DNA of 64,000 bases from Cryptomeria japonica (taxonomy: Eukaryota > Streptophyta > Pinopsida > Cupressales > Cupressaceae): NCBI RefSeq assembly GCF_030272615.1, contig NC_081407.1, positions 98,501,897 through 98,565,896 on the forward strand, written 5' to 3'. The notes below the pieces were generated by a model. That model had not been told where the DNA came from, ran no database searches, and was given only the letters and a program-made list of their open reading frames with translations. The translations under genes and the position numbers were made by a program. Below, piece after piece: positions 22,941 through 35,961 of the stretch. Position 1 is the stretch's first letter. Each line of letters opens with the position of its first letter.

Positions 22941-25591
22941 GTAGCTTTATTAGACGTTACGTGCAGTATTTTAACATGACAACATTACCCATAAGTGTGA
23001 CCCATAGGCAACATAGATACCGAAAACCACTAATTTTTGATTTCAACTCCTCTTGTTTAGTTATGTAACTAGGAATTTAACTTTGAATTCATGAATCTTA
23101 AATGAAGCAATATACCAATACAATTATGAAAAAGAAACTATTATATACAAGGAATTATCTCTTGAATTTAAAAAACTAAAGTATGAATTTTACGTAATTG
23201 AAAGTAACATAAACAAATCGACTACTTGGAATAGTATTTTCTCCGAAAGAAAGTTATGATAATTAAAAATTCGAAAACTTGAACTAAATACATGAAATTA
23301 CTAATTGCTTGGAAACCATGATACTTTCAAACATAACTTATGAAAATGATTTGAATTACTTGCAAGATATAATGGTTTTGGACAAACCATTACACAATAA
23401 GTATGAATCCTAGTACTAATTTGCTTGAAAGAAAATTAAATGATTGAATAGCAAGAATTTGGAAATGAATTTTAACACCTACTTGTTTGAAGTGAAAAGT
23501 ACTTAATAATAATCCCAACTAATTCTTCCATATGAAGTAATACAAATTTCATCTACAAATGATAACACTACTTTAAATGTGAATCCTAATACTTTAAAGG
23601 TACTAAATTGCTTGAAATAGAATTTAAATTATCAAATAATTATACTTTGGAAATGAATTTAATACTCACTTGTTGAAGGGAAAAGGAAACAAGTATTCAA
23701 CAATAAGCTTCAAATTAACCACATTATTCATAGTTACTAATTGTTTGAAAAAAATATTAGACAAGAGTATAAACACTTGCTAGTTAACCAAGTAAATAAT
23801 ACTAAGTCTCCTAATAAACAATTCTAATCAACAAACTTCTAGTTGCCTTTGTACTAATACCTTTGCATGATTATAAAGTGATAACTAATTACTCCTTCCA
23901 CTTGAAGTAACATTAACTTTATCGTTGGATACATTCTACAAATAATAACTTTATCAATTTCAAATACTTCAAAGGGAGCTAATGTTTGCTCCTTAAATTA
24001 CCCTCAATTAGAATTGTTACTTAATTTTCTAAGTGATCACAGAATAGGTTTCTTGAAACTCATTTGCTAAAACAATTTTGGTTTTGAATAAACTCTCTTT
24101 GCATCCTAATTAATACTATTGCCATATGAATATTTAACTATGCAATTTACCTCTAATTTTAATGTTAATTAAATTTATCCTTACTAATTACTTGTATTAT
24201 TAAGTGTAACTTTTCTTTTTTACTAGTCTTATGTTTCTTTTAGCTAGAAGGTAAATGATTTTAACTATTAAAAGAAGTGACTATTCGCAATGCCTTATAT
24301 ACTCATATCTTGGCATCTAATAAAGAAACAAACCAAATAATCAACCTTTCAAATTGAGGCAAAACTTTGTTTAACATTAACTCTTATTGCTGAAATAAGG
24401 GTTACTATGAATCTAAACACATTTACTTGTTAGGTAAATTCCTTTAACATTTGATACTTGTACTAATTGAAATATACAAAAGATAGTTTTGAAATCCAAT
24501 AATTAAAGAACTTAAATATTTGAAATGTATTGAATGTCTTGAGGGAACCCACTTACTATTAGGATTTAATTATTTGATGAAAAGATCCAAAACTATGGAA
24601 TGAGTGTATCATTAGTGCAATAACATTTTCCTTTGCTTTGTTTTTCCTCAGTCAAACTAATTTATTTAATAAAAAGATTTAACTATTATATCTACATCCT
24701 AAGAAGGATTAATTCAAGATGATAGATCTCTTAATGTTCGATTATCTATTGAAATTCTCAAGTGTTAATTGACCCTTTTGCCTTATGCAATATTTATCTT
24801 TTCAAAACCCAAGTGGCTCTATTCCCATCATTGAGGAGATATTAACTCTTTAGAATTTAAAAAGAGTTCAAAATTGCAACTTAATTCTCCATAATAAAAC
24901 TCCAATAAGGTATCCATTAATATGGGTTAGACTCTTTTCGCTTAAATTTTCCTTTAATATTTTAATAATCTAATTCCTAAAACTTAGAGATGATATTTTA
25001 AACATATTTCCATTAATTTTAATAAGGTTAGATTATAAATAGGTCTCATTAATCCTTTTTAAATAGATATCAATAAATAAAACCATTTTTCATTAAATAG
25101 ACCTCAATAAATAAATCCATCACTAAATTTAATTAATTTTCAATTATTAAAATATATAATTATAAACTAATCCCAAGTGCATAATTAAATTTCAAAGAAC
25201 TATAATCTTATTAATTTTAATCATTCAAAATAACTTTCAATATTCTAAAACATTTTTTTTATTTTAAATTAAAATAAAATAAAAATAAATTTGAACTACT
25301 TATTTTAATGATACAAATAAATTTCAATTACCTAAATAACTTAGAATATATATAATTTTTTCAATTATTTGAATAACACATAAAATTTAATTACAAACTC
25401 TAAAGTATAATTCAATTTTAGTAAAGCAATTCCTAACTCAAAATATATATATGTTTTTGTTTAAATAATTGATAATTAACTCAAAATATTTTAATAATAT
25501 AATAATTATATTTATTTAATCTTAAATAAATAAACTAATTTTTTTTTTAAAATAAACTTAAATCTACAAACAAATTTAGAACATAAATTTA

Positions 25592-25599
<8 letters not shown>

Positions 25600-25674
<75 letters not shown>
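25600..25674. repeat. AT microsatellite in LTR H
   Basis: About 37 TA dinucleotides in an AT-rich part of the LTR. Confidence 0.95.
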
Positions 25675-25679
<5 letters not shown>

Positions 25680-25849
25680 TTGAAGGGATAGTTACTAATT
25701 TATTAATCAAGGCAAGATTTACTTTATTTTATTTTTATTTTTAAAAAAAATTCATACATGCACAGGAAATAATATCTTCTTTTTTTTTTCAAAAAGCCAA
25801 AGAGATGAATATGTTTCTAAAAAGTACAAGATGAACTTTCTTTTCTATA

Positions 25850-25978
25850 ATGCACAGAGATGAATGTTTTCCTAAAATTCACAGACATGAATATTTTCCT
25901 AAAATCCACAGAGATGGGTATTTATCTAAAATACACAGAGATGGGTATTTATCTAAAATACACAGAGATGAATATATT
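25850..25978 (-). repeat. 27-bp minisatellite in LTR H
   Basis: About five tandem units built on CACAGAGATGAATATTTTCCTAAA, translating by chance to a HRDEYFPKI-like peptide. Counterpart CTGTGAA-type arrays occur at similar LTR positions in B (35674-35860) and D (62510-62870). Confidence 0.8.
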
Positions 25979-27348
25979 TCTATTTTTGTTTTCTTTATTA
26001 AGATTTTAGATTACTTTGGCAATAGATTTATTTTTGTTCAAGTTATTCTAATATATATATTCCATTCTAAAAAAAATATGTTTTTTTTTTTTTTTGTAAA
26101 ATAAAGAAAGTTGATTGAGGAAAAGATAATAGATTAAACAATATTCGAATTTGTATATGCATATTTTGAAAGAAATCAATTAACCAATTTATTTCCTACA
26201 TGCAGAATAAAAAAGAATATTTTTTTCTTTTCTTTTTTGGATAGAAAAGCAATTTATTACATGTATTTGATTAAATCAATCAACAAAAACTGAAAAAGAT
26301 TTCCTTGCAAAAATCTGAAATGGATAAAAGAGATTTCTTTAAAAAAAATTAAATTAAAATATAAACTTTCTTATGTGCAAAATTCTGAAAGAGATGAGAA
26401 GAAGACTTTTATTGAAAAGAAAAAGCAAGCAATGAATATGCAAGAGGGGAACCTGGATTTGAATGAAGAACCTTGTTGACCTCCTTCAATTCCTCCTTGA
26501 ATCTTGGTAATGATCTTCTCCAAAATCCTACGACACATATACAAAATTTCTCCTACAACTAACATGGTATTGAAAATAAATTCATAAGAATTTCAAGACT
26601 ACTTTATCATAAAAAAAAACAATGAACTCCCTTTTTCAAAGATTTGCATACATTATATAGAAAAGATGCACCAATTCCACTATCAAGATAATTAATTGAA
26701 AATGGAGGTTCTTTTTCTAAAATTGGTTTCATGCAAAATTGATTGATCACTTGGTGGAGGATTTACATGCAAGAATATGCAATTTGAATTTTACCTCTAG
26801 AAGCTTCTATTTCCTCCTACAACATGTGCTAAATTAACATATTGAGAAAATAAGAATTTTCAAAATTAATTTCATGCAAAATGATTGTTGTCATAGTGGG
26901 GGTTACACTTGACCATGTATTTGAAATTCAAATTTGAATTCTCCCCCAAAAATGCATTTTGTAACTCCTTTGCCATAAAAATGCCATGAATAGAATTATT
27001 CTTGTCATAGAATAATTTTGTAACTCCCATGTCATATATTTGCTAAATATAATATTTAATCTTTAATATTTTAAATTTTAAATTTCTTTTCTAGAATCTT
27101 CTTATTTCTCCTACACCATATGCTCAATTAGGATATTGACAAAATAAGCAATTTTCAAATAAATTATGACCTCATGTGTGTGTCATCAATTAAATTTCTT
27201 TTTATTTAAAAACTTCAACCTCATTTCAATTTATCTTTTCTTTCTAATATTACTTACAAAATTAATATTATAATAGTAGTAGTATTAGTAATAATAATAA
27301 GAAGAAGAAGAAGAAGAAGTCATATCAAGGTCCAAAAAGAGGGTTATG

Positions 27349-27546
27349 AAGAATATAGCTTCTATCCTTCTTTTAGATCTTCATTTATATAAAAGTTTTT
27401 AAAATTTGTTTTAAAACAAAGTTAAACTCTTTTTTTTTTATTTAATTTGGGATAAATGTTGTAATACATATCTTTATTATATATTTAATTTTCTTAGAAA
27501 AGAAAAAAAAAAGAAGATAAAAGTCAGATTCTTGTTGTCTTTTTGC

Positions 27547-27632
<86 letters not shown>

Positions 27633-28173
27633 ATTAAGAGTGCAAAAAAACTATTTTGAGGAATAAACTCTTTTTTTCTTCTGTGATTGTGTGATGTTCT
27701 TTATTTGACTATTTTCTGTGAATTAAACTTAACTCTCAGGAATGTGAGTTTGATCATTTGAGTGAAATTTTTAAATCAATCTTAGTAATCTATGAAAATC
27801 TCATCTCTTTGTTTTTCACTTGTGGATCGAAGTTATTTTTTCTTAATTATTTTACTTATAAATAAATTCATTTCTCCTCTCTGAATGTAGATTTGATTAA
27901 ATATTAAATCCCTCTCATTCCCCTATATGTTCAGTCTTACCTTCCTACGAATGTATACTGTTCTTTTGAGAAAGCATTTCATTTGTATTCATTATTCCCT
28001 GTGAGTTGAATAAAACAAATTTTCTCCCCCTCTAAAGATGACAGTATATATTTAGTTGATTTCTTCCTGAGAAAACCTTCTTTACCTTCATCCCAAGCAT
28101 ATCGTGAAGATTTAATCTTTCAAAAAATTTCTCAAACAAAATATATAACTTGCTCTTTGTCTCTGTGAAATCT
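27349..28173 (+). repeat. 5' LTR of B, segment 2
   Basis: Resumes B's LTR after H, matching 50160-50815 in the 3' LTR. It contains an AT run (27551-27584) followed by a GT run (27585-27629) where the 3' LTR has only AT repeats. It ends in AATCT (28169-28173), the left target duplication of element E. Confidence 0.85.
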
Positions 28174-29719
28174 TGATAACTCAATGATGAACGATTAGTA
28201 CCAAACCGGTACTGAGAGGGGGGGGTGAATCAGTATAGGCAAAATACTATCCAAAACTAGTTTGTCAGCAAATATTCCAAGTGACTGGCAAGTAGTGACA
28301 CTAGTTGAAACAGAGTGCAACCGGTAAGACCCAGAATAACTAAAACAATCATAAACTGGTTACTCACTAAGCTTTCCTCTTAGCTCAATACTATAATACC
28401 ATTACATCCTCATGCATGAACAGGTAAACTATCATCAGATCTTCACAATAGTTAGTTCAATATGTTTTATAGACAGGCATAAAACACATAACCATCATAT
28501 GCTCAACAGGTAATAACAAAGCATTACAAGATAAAAGCATCACACATGACACACATATTTTTCACGTGGAAATCCAACTGGAAAAAACCACGGTGGGGAT
28601 GAATACCCACAAGCTTCTTTTTGAACTCTTTAGAAGTCTGTTCTGTTAGGAGCCTTGTCCGGTTAAAGACATTACAATAGGTTCTACTAGGAACCGATCC
28701 TGTTAGGGATCACCTGGTTAAAGTATGGCTATAATACCCGGTTAAGGGTTAAACTCGGTTAGGGTTACCTTGTTAGAGGATTTCAAGAACTCAATAGCTA
28801 AAGGATCTCCAGAGCTCTATAGCTTCCCAGAATCAATAACTTCAAGTTACCCTGTTAAGGGATTTCACAACTGTTGAAGTGGTTAAAGATCAACAGGAAT
28901 TACAATGATCTGATAACAGCACTCAATGCTAATGCAGATCCGTTTTGGCTCTTCTCCACCTTCTGCACATTCACTTTGTAGGTATCTCTTCTCTCCTTTG
29001 TTTTGGCAAGAATTACATATCACTTCCCTTGGATACACATATACAACTTTTGTCAACAACCTTAGAAAGAAACACAACATCAACCTTATAGGAAACAAAC
29101 AAGTCGGTAGCAAAAACCCTAAACCCTAAACCTGTTAGGTTAAGCAATTCAAACGGTTCAATCCTGACCGTTAAATCATGCTGCATTAAATGCAACACTC
29201 TTGAATCGATCTCAAGACATTCTCCATCGTCCATTATCCACCAATTTCATGGTGGCTGATAACCCATCACGCTTTATCACTGTTTGACAAACTTTGCACA
29301 TTCCCAAGGTAGATAGGGATAGTCTTCTTCATGCAGGATCCTTCATGCGCACAGGGCTTACATGGCAACACGATCTGTTCTTTGTTATACTACTAACTCA
29401 TCACACAAAGATCACCGATTGAGTTACACTGGCTTGAGGTACTCCAATCGAAAATCCTAAAGTGGAAACTACCTACCAACTAGTAGTCATACAATGCTTC
29501 CATGTGTCGATTCCCATAACTACATGTCGGTTCATCTTGACATGCCGGTTCATCTTGAACAAATATACCGCTTCACTTTGGCATATATACCGGTTCACAC
29601 ACATGTTGGTTCTCCCTTCTCACATGTCACATGTGCCGATTCACATCATGTCACATATTGACATCAATGACAACATGCAATATCATTATGTCTTCATACC
29701 GGTTCACATAATGTCAACA
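28174..29719 (-). repeat. 3' LTR of copia element E
   Basis: 1,546 bp, ending on the minus-strand start TGTTGAC. It contains CCCTAAACCCTAAACC near 29115, two telomere-like units of no special meaning. The polypurine tract (minus AAAGGGGGAGAT) abuts at 29720-29732. No genes inside. Confidence 0.9.
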
Positions 29720-29922
29720 ATCTCCCCCTTTGGCATTGATGGCAATATACAAAGATATCTCTCCACTTCACATCTTCTCCCCCTTTGACAACAATGCCAA
29801 AGTGGAGGCACAAGCATCCCTGTTCCATTATGTTGCTCCCCCTGAGGAGTAGCATCCTTCAACACATCAATCAACAAAAAAATTTGGCTATGCAATACCT
29901 GACTAATGTGGAACAAATACTT
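29720..29922 (-). other. 3' untranslated region of E with two purine tracts
   Basis: The polypurine tract at the LTR edge and a second purine run (minus TTGTCAAAGGGGGAGA) at about 29776-29791 lie about 55 bp apart. No coding capacity. Confidence 0.7.
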
Positions 29923-32900
29923 TTAGTTTACCTCCTGAAGGCGCAGTACCCCCAATTCACCTCTTAAATGCACAAATGTACTCTTTGGGAGAGGCTTGGT
30001 GAATATGTCTGCTAACTGCTCCTTATTGGAAACATGTTCCAGTGCAATCTCTTTATTCTGAACCTTTTCCCTCAAGAAATGATACTTAAGCTCAAAGTTC
30101 TTGGTTCTAGAATGTAAAACCGGATTCTTTGAAATATTGATAGCACTTGTGCTATCATAGAATATACTTACCGGTTTAGATACAGAGATTTTGAAGCCTT
30201 CCAGTACATGCTTCATCCAAATTGTCTGAGTGCAGTTCATGAAAGCTGCAACATACTCTGCTTCCGCTATAGACTGAGAGATACAACTCTGCTTTTTACT
30301 CATCCATGAGACCAGTCTACCACCGAGAAAGAATGCACCACCGGTTGTGCTTTTCCGGTCATCCACATTACCTACCCAATCAGCATCTATGAACACCTTC
30401 AGATTGAAATCATTGTTGTATGGGTACCACAATCCATAGTCAATTGTTCCCTTCAGATACCTAAAAATCTGCTTGACTGCAATCAAGTAGGATTCTCTTG
30501 GACTTCTTTGGAACCTTGCAGTAATGCCAACTGCATGTGCAATATCTAGTTTGCTATGCACTACATAATGCAACTTACCAATCATTGATCGGTATTCCTT
30601 CTCATCAACCAGTGTGGAATCATCCTCTTTTGACAATTTGCAACCGGTCACCATCGGTGTACCAACCGATTTGCTATCTTCCATGCCAAAGGTCTTCAAC
30701 ACCTCTTTGACATATTTGGATTGAGTGATAAAGATTCCATCTTTCATCTGCTAGATCTGTAGTCCAATGAAGAACTTAATCTCCCCTATGAGTGACATCT
30801 CAAACTCTTTCTTCATCTCATCAGCAAACTCATGACTCATCTTGTCATCTCCACCAAAAATAATGTCATCAACAAAAACCTCACAGATCAGGATCTGATC
30901 TCCTTTAGATTTCAAGTAGATATTACTATCTTCACTTGTTCTCTCAAATCCAATCATCACAAGATGGGAATGTAGACGTTCATACCATGCTCTAGGTGCC
31001 TGCTTTAGGCCATATAAGGCTTTATGTAGCCTGCACACCATATCACTATCTTCAGATAGGGAAAACCCCTCTGGTTTCTCTATATACACCTCCTCTTCAA
31101 GTACACCATTTAGGAATGCAGATTTTACATCCATTTGATATACCTTGAATCCTTTAAAAGCTGCATATGCAAGAAGCATACAAACTCCTTCCAATCTGGC
31201 TACAGGAGCAAAGGTTTCTCCATAGTATTCTCCTTCTTCTTGGGCATATCCTTTGCACACCAATCTGGCTTTATTCCTAATCACTTTTCCATCCTCATTC
31301 AGCTTGTTTCTGAACACCCATTTGGTGCCAATGACATTTTTATGCTCTGGTCTGGGTACTAAGGACCATGTACCATTTTTCTCTATCTGGTTAAGTTCCT
31401 CTTCCATTGCCTTGATCCAGTCTTCATCTTTATGAGCCTCTTTGGATGATTTAGGCTCAAATTCAGAGATCATACATGAGTTTTCTCTGATCTTTCTTCT
31501 TGTAAGGATTCCTGCATCCTTATCTCCTATGATCTGCTTAGGATCATGATTCAACTTGACATACCGAGGAATGGTCTTGACAGGTTCTTCTTGCTTTTCC
31601 TCTTCATTCTCATCTTCATCAGTATCAGCATTCACCGGTTCAGGAACACTATTACTGGTACTTGGTTGACTGACAACTGGTTCCCATAAAGTTGCAACCA
31701 GTTCATTTACAGCTTGCTCACTGTCGGTTTCCTCAGTTTTCTCAGAGGATTCATCAACTCTTACATTGATACTTTCCATAATTCTCTGAGTCCTATTGTT
31801 GTAACACTTGAGAGCTTTACTCTTGGTAGAATATCCTAGGAATATTCTCCCATCACATTTAGCTTCAAATTTGCCCTGATGTTCACTCCTCTTGATGTAA
31901 CATTTGCTACCAAATACCCTAAAGTAGCTAACCACAGGTGTCTTACCGGTCCAATACTCATAAGGAGTTTTGTCCTTACCTTTCTTGATGAGTACTCGGT
32001 TCATTGTGTAGATTGCAGTGCTCACCGCTTCTCTCCAAAAGGTGTGAGCTACCTTTCCTTGAATCAACATGGTTCTAGCTGCTTCAACCATAGTTCGGTT
32101 ATTCCTCTTTGCTAGGCCATTCTGCTGTGGAGTCCGGGGGGCAGATAGTTGCCTCTTGATGCCAAATTCTTCACAATACTTGTTGAATTCACCGGAAGTG
32201 AACTCCCCTCCTTGATCAGTTCTGAGACACTTGATCCTTTTACCACTTTCCTTCTCCACTAATGCTCTGAAAGATTTGAATTTCACAAAGGCTTCAGACT
32301 TGTCTTTCAAGAATGTGACCCACATCATTCTTGAGTAGTCATCAGTGAGAATCATGAAGTACCTATCACCCTGCACGCTTCTGGTTTTCATAGGACCACA
32401 CAAATCAGTATGCACAAGATCAAGCAAGTTGTCAGCAGTGAAAGATTTACCTTTAAAGGTTGAGGAAGACATTTTCCCCAATTGACACTCTCTGCACAAG
32501 GTATTATCCGGTTTGCTTAGCACTGGCAACCCTCTAACTACTTTGATCTTACTAGCCTTCACAATGTTATCAAAGTTTACATGGCAGAGTCTCCTATACC
32601 ATATCCAGCTATCATCAAACTTAGCCATAAGACATGTACTTATATTTGCATTCAGATGAAATAGGTTACCTTTGGTCTGCATGTCGGTGGCCACCAATTC
32701 ACCCTCTTTTCCTTTGATTCTGCAGAATCCATTCTTGAATTCTAGAGTGAGGCCACTGTCATTTAGCTGGGCAACACTCAGAAGGTTGTGTCTGAGACCA
32801 TCAACCCAGTACACATTGTCAGCACTACTCTTTCCATTTAGAGAGATGGACCCTCTGCCTTTGACCATGCATGGTGCATCATTGCCAAAGAGAACCACAC

Positions 32901-33111
32901 CACCATCATACTCCTCCAAGGATAGAAACTTGCTTTGGTCACCTGTCATATGGTGAGAACAGCCACTGTCAATGATCCACTCATTGGAATTATCAAACCG
33001 GGAGACAAGAGCCTTCTTGTCTGACACATCTTCTTTCACAGTAACAAACACAATATCTTCATTTTCTTCATCCTCTGATTCTTCATCTGTGACACCTTCA
33101 TCAACTGCCAC
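29923..33111 (-). pseudogene. pol: Protease, integrase, RT and RNase H of copia element E
   Basis: 786 codons (33111-30751) then an in-frame TAG and 274 codons more (30747-29923). The protease motif WIIDSGCSHHMTGD is near residue 47. The integrase zinc region (LCHVNF ... CRECQLGK) and core with HTDLCGP and RTDQGGEF follow. The third catalytic residue, normally Glu in a VAER motif, reads LAKR, so Lys replaces it. RT has VFVDDIIFGGDD, and RNase H has DADWVGN, EAEYVAA and ADIFTKPLP. The single internal TAG lies just after RT. This is nearly intact, but the integrase substitution would block insertion. Confidence 0.93.
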
Positions 33112-34014
33112 AAAATAGTTTCTCTAGTTTCCTCCTTTGAATTTCCTGAATCTTTTTGGTTTGTCCTTGTTATCACCATTAGGACAGTTTATAGCAATAT
33201 GTCCTATCCAGTTACAAGAAAAGCATTTCAAAGGTAGCTTACCTTTGTATTTACTGGTTCCTTTAGGAAGCTTCCTGGAAAGGAGAGCTTCAAATGCCAT
33301 TAGAATCTCCTCATCATTCATTTCTCTACTCTATCTAGGTTCATCACTAGTGCTAGCTTCTTTTCCTTTTGTGGATGGTATAGCAGAGGCTTTAAATGCT
33401 AATTCAGTCTTTTGAACAATTCCATCAAAACTATTTAGCTCATAAGCTGTCAACTTGGCTATGATAGAGTCCAAGGATACCTTAGTCTTGTCTATTGATC
33501 TCAGTTCTTGAATAGCAACAACCCTTATTGCATAGACTGGCAATAGGGATCTCAGGACTTTGCTTACCACAGTGGAATCTTCTATTTTACCACCTGCACT
33601 CTTGATTTCTCCAACAACCATTTTGATTCTTATTCCATACTGCTAAATGGTCTCACCTTCAACCATCTGCATATCTTCAAACTTCCCTCTTAGGCTTTCT
33701 TCCTTAGCTTGTTTTACATGTTCATCACCACCATAGATATTTTCAAGAGCATCCCATACCTCTTTGGGATTTACCTTGTCCTAAACATCAATAAACTCAA
33801 TGTCATATAGACTACTAATGAGGGCTTCCATGACTTGCCCATTTTCTTGTATCTCTCTCTTTTGGTCATCGGTGAGAGTACCGGTAGGGACAACATAGAA
33901 ATTCTCAACATAACTCCACTGTTGAGCACCCATGCTTCTGATGAATATCTTCATTCTATCTTTCCATATACCAAAATTTTCCCTGTTAAACTTTGGACCT
34001 TCCCTCTTCATCAT
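33112..34014 (-). pseudogene. gag: Gag of copia element E
   Basis: Same frame as pol. It begins near 34014 with KFNRENFGIWKDRMKIFIRS (typical copia gag start) and holds TAG stops near 33781, 33643, 33331 and 33124. A zinc knuckle CFSCNWIGHIAINCP (CX2CX4HX4C) is at about 33180-33230. The stops are all TAG; I found no frameshift. Confidence 0.85.
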
Positions 34015-34069
34015 TTGACTGGGATCTTTACCTCAAGTGGTTAAGCTTACAACATAGAGGACCTAGGTT

Positions 34070-34081
34070 GCTCTGATACCA
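34070..34081 (-). other. Primer-binding site of E
   Basis: Minus strand TGGTATCAGAGC, complementary to the 3' end of plant initiator Met-tRNA, two bases from the 5' LTR end. Confidence 0.93.
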
Positions 34082-34083
34082 AT

Positions 34084-35668
34084 TGATAACTCAATGATGA
34101 ACGATTAGTACCAAACCGGTACTGTGAAGGGGGGGTGAATCAGTATAGGCAAAATACTATCCAAAATCGATTTGTCAGCAAATACTCCAAGTGACTGGCA
34201 AGCAGTGACACTGGTTGAAACAAAGTGCAACCGGTAAGACCTAGAACAACTAATACAATCATAAACCGGTTACTCACTAAGCTTTCCTCTTAGCTCAATA
34301 CTATAGTACCATTACACCCTCATGCATGAACAGGTAAACTATCATCATATCTTCACAATAGTTAGTTCAATATGTTTTATAGACAGGCATAAAACACATA
34401 ACCATCATATGCTCAAAAGGTAATAACAAAGCATCACAAGATAAAAGCATCACACATGACACACATATTTTTCACGTGGGAAACCCAACTGGGAAAAACC
34501 ACGGTGGGGATGAATACCCACAAGCTGCTTTTTGAACTCTTTAGAAGTCCGCTCTATTAGGAGCCTTGTCTAGTTAAAGACATTACAATAGGTTCTACTA
34601 GGAACCGATCTTGTTAGGGATCACCCGGTTAAGAGATGGCTATAATACTCGGTTAAGGGTTAAACCCGGTTAGGGTTACCTTGTTAGAGGATTTCAAGAA
34701 CTCAATAGCTAAAGGATCTCCAGAGCTCTATAGCTTCCCAGAATTCAATAATTTCAAGTTACCCTGTTAAGGGATTTTTATCAAGCCGATTAAGGCTACC
34801 TTGTTAAGGGATTTCACAATTGTTGAAGTGGTTAAAGATCAACAGGAATTACAATGATCTGATAACAACACTCAATGCTAATGCAGATCCATTTTGGCTC
34901 TTCTCCACCTTCTGCACATTCACTTTGCAGGTATCTCTTCTCTCCTTTGGTCTAGCAAGAATTACGTATCACTTCCCTTTGATACATACATACAACTTTT
35001 GCCAACAACCTTAGAAAGAAACACAACATTGACCTTATAGGAAACAGACAAGTCGGTAGAAAAAACCCTAAACCCTAAACCGGTTAGGTTAAGCAATTCA
35101 AACGATTCAATCTTGACCGTTGAATCATACTGCATTAAATGCAACACTCTTGAATCGATCTCAAGACATTCTCCATCATCCATTATCCATCGATTTCATG
35201 GCGGTTGATAACCCATCACGCGTTATCACTGTTTGACAAACTTCGCACATTCCCAAGGTAGATAGGAATAGTCTTCTTCATGCAGGATCCTTCACGCGCA
35301 CAAGGCTTACGTGGCAACATGATCTGTTCTACGTTATACTGCTAACTCATCATACAAAGGTCACCGATTGAGGTACACAAGCTTGAGGTACTCCAATCGG
35401 AAATGCTGAAGTGGAAACTACCTACCAACCGGTAGTCATACAATGCTTCCATGTGCCGGTTCCCATAACTACATGTCGGTTCATCTTGACATGCCGGTTC
35501 ATCTTGAACAAATATACTGCTTCACTTTGGCATATATACCAGTTCACACACATGTCGGTTCTCTCTTCTCACATGTCACATGTGCTGGTTCACATCATGT
35601 CACATATTGACATCAATGACAACATAAAATATCATTATGTCTTCATACCAGTTGACATAATGCCAACA
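34084..35668 (-). repeat. 5' LTR of copia element E
   Basis: 1,585 bp, colinear with 28174-29719. It carries about 40 bp near 34768-34810 missing from the 3' copy. As the minus-strand 5' LTR it would hold the promoter. Confidence 0.92.
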
Positions 35669-35673
35669 AATCT

Positions 35674-35924
35674 CTGTGAAATATATAACTTCCAATAAGC
35701 TTCATCTCCGTCTCTGTCAAATCTTTGTGAAATCTCTGTCTGTGAAATATATAACTTGCAATAAACTTCCTCTCTGTCTCTGCAAAATCTTTTATCTGGC
35801 ATCTCCTTCTACATAGTATCTGTGACTGCAAATCTTTTATTTGGCATCTCCCTCTTTCTGTGACTACAAAATGTACAATAGATTCATTAATTGGTAAATG
35901 CAGTTATCTTTTATCTTAAGAATC

Positions 35925-35961
<37 letters not shown>

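Larger units (their letters stand above)
5395..27348 (-). mobile_element. Solo LTR H, opposite orientation to B, containing J
   Basis: A single LTR of the B family on the minus strand. Plus-strand coordinates begin TGTAATAACCC (5395), the complement of an LTR 3' end, and end in GGGTTATG (27348), the complement of the LTR start TGTCATAACCC minus its last bases. Removing J leaves about 5.6 kb of LTR with no internal region, primer site or polypurine tract, so it is a solo LTR. The right junction is abnormal: instead of a 5-bp duplication, an 18-bp stretch (5377-5394) recurs at 27349-27366. Confidence 0.78.
22946..27348 (-). repeat. Solo LTR H, segment 2 (5' part of the LTR)
   Basis: Continues the LTR after J; the junction TTTATTAGACGTTACGTGCAG matches TTTATTAGGCGTTAAGTGCAG at 44948 in element A, which confirms J sits inside an LTR. 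AT-rich, non-coding. It contains an AT microsatellite (25600-25674), a 27-bp tandem repeat (25850-25975) and a GAA run at 27299-27319. Short open frames at 25850-26104 and 26371-26565 are repeat-derived. Confidence 0.78.
28174..35668 (-). mobile_element. Copia element E, complete
   Basis: 7,495 bp on the minus strand, bounded by TGATAAC and CCAACA (minus strand TGTTGG...TATCA). Target duplication AATCT is perfect (28169-28173, 35669-35673). It has both LTRs, an initiator-Met primer site, gag, protease, integrase, RT and RNase H in copia order, and a polypurine tract. Gag-pol is in one frame broken only by nonsense codons. LTR copies differ by a few percent by eye, plus an indel of roughly 40 bp near 34768. 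Confidence 0.93.

Noticed and set aside
29115-29135. Telomere-like CCCTAAACCCTAAACC
   Set aside because: Only two units, repeated in both LTRs of E (also near 35065), so it is ordinary LTR sequence and not a telomeric tract.
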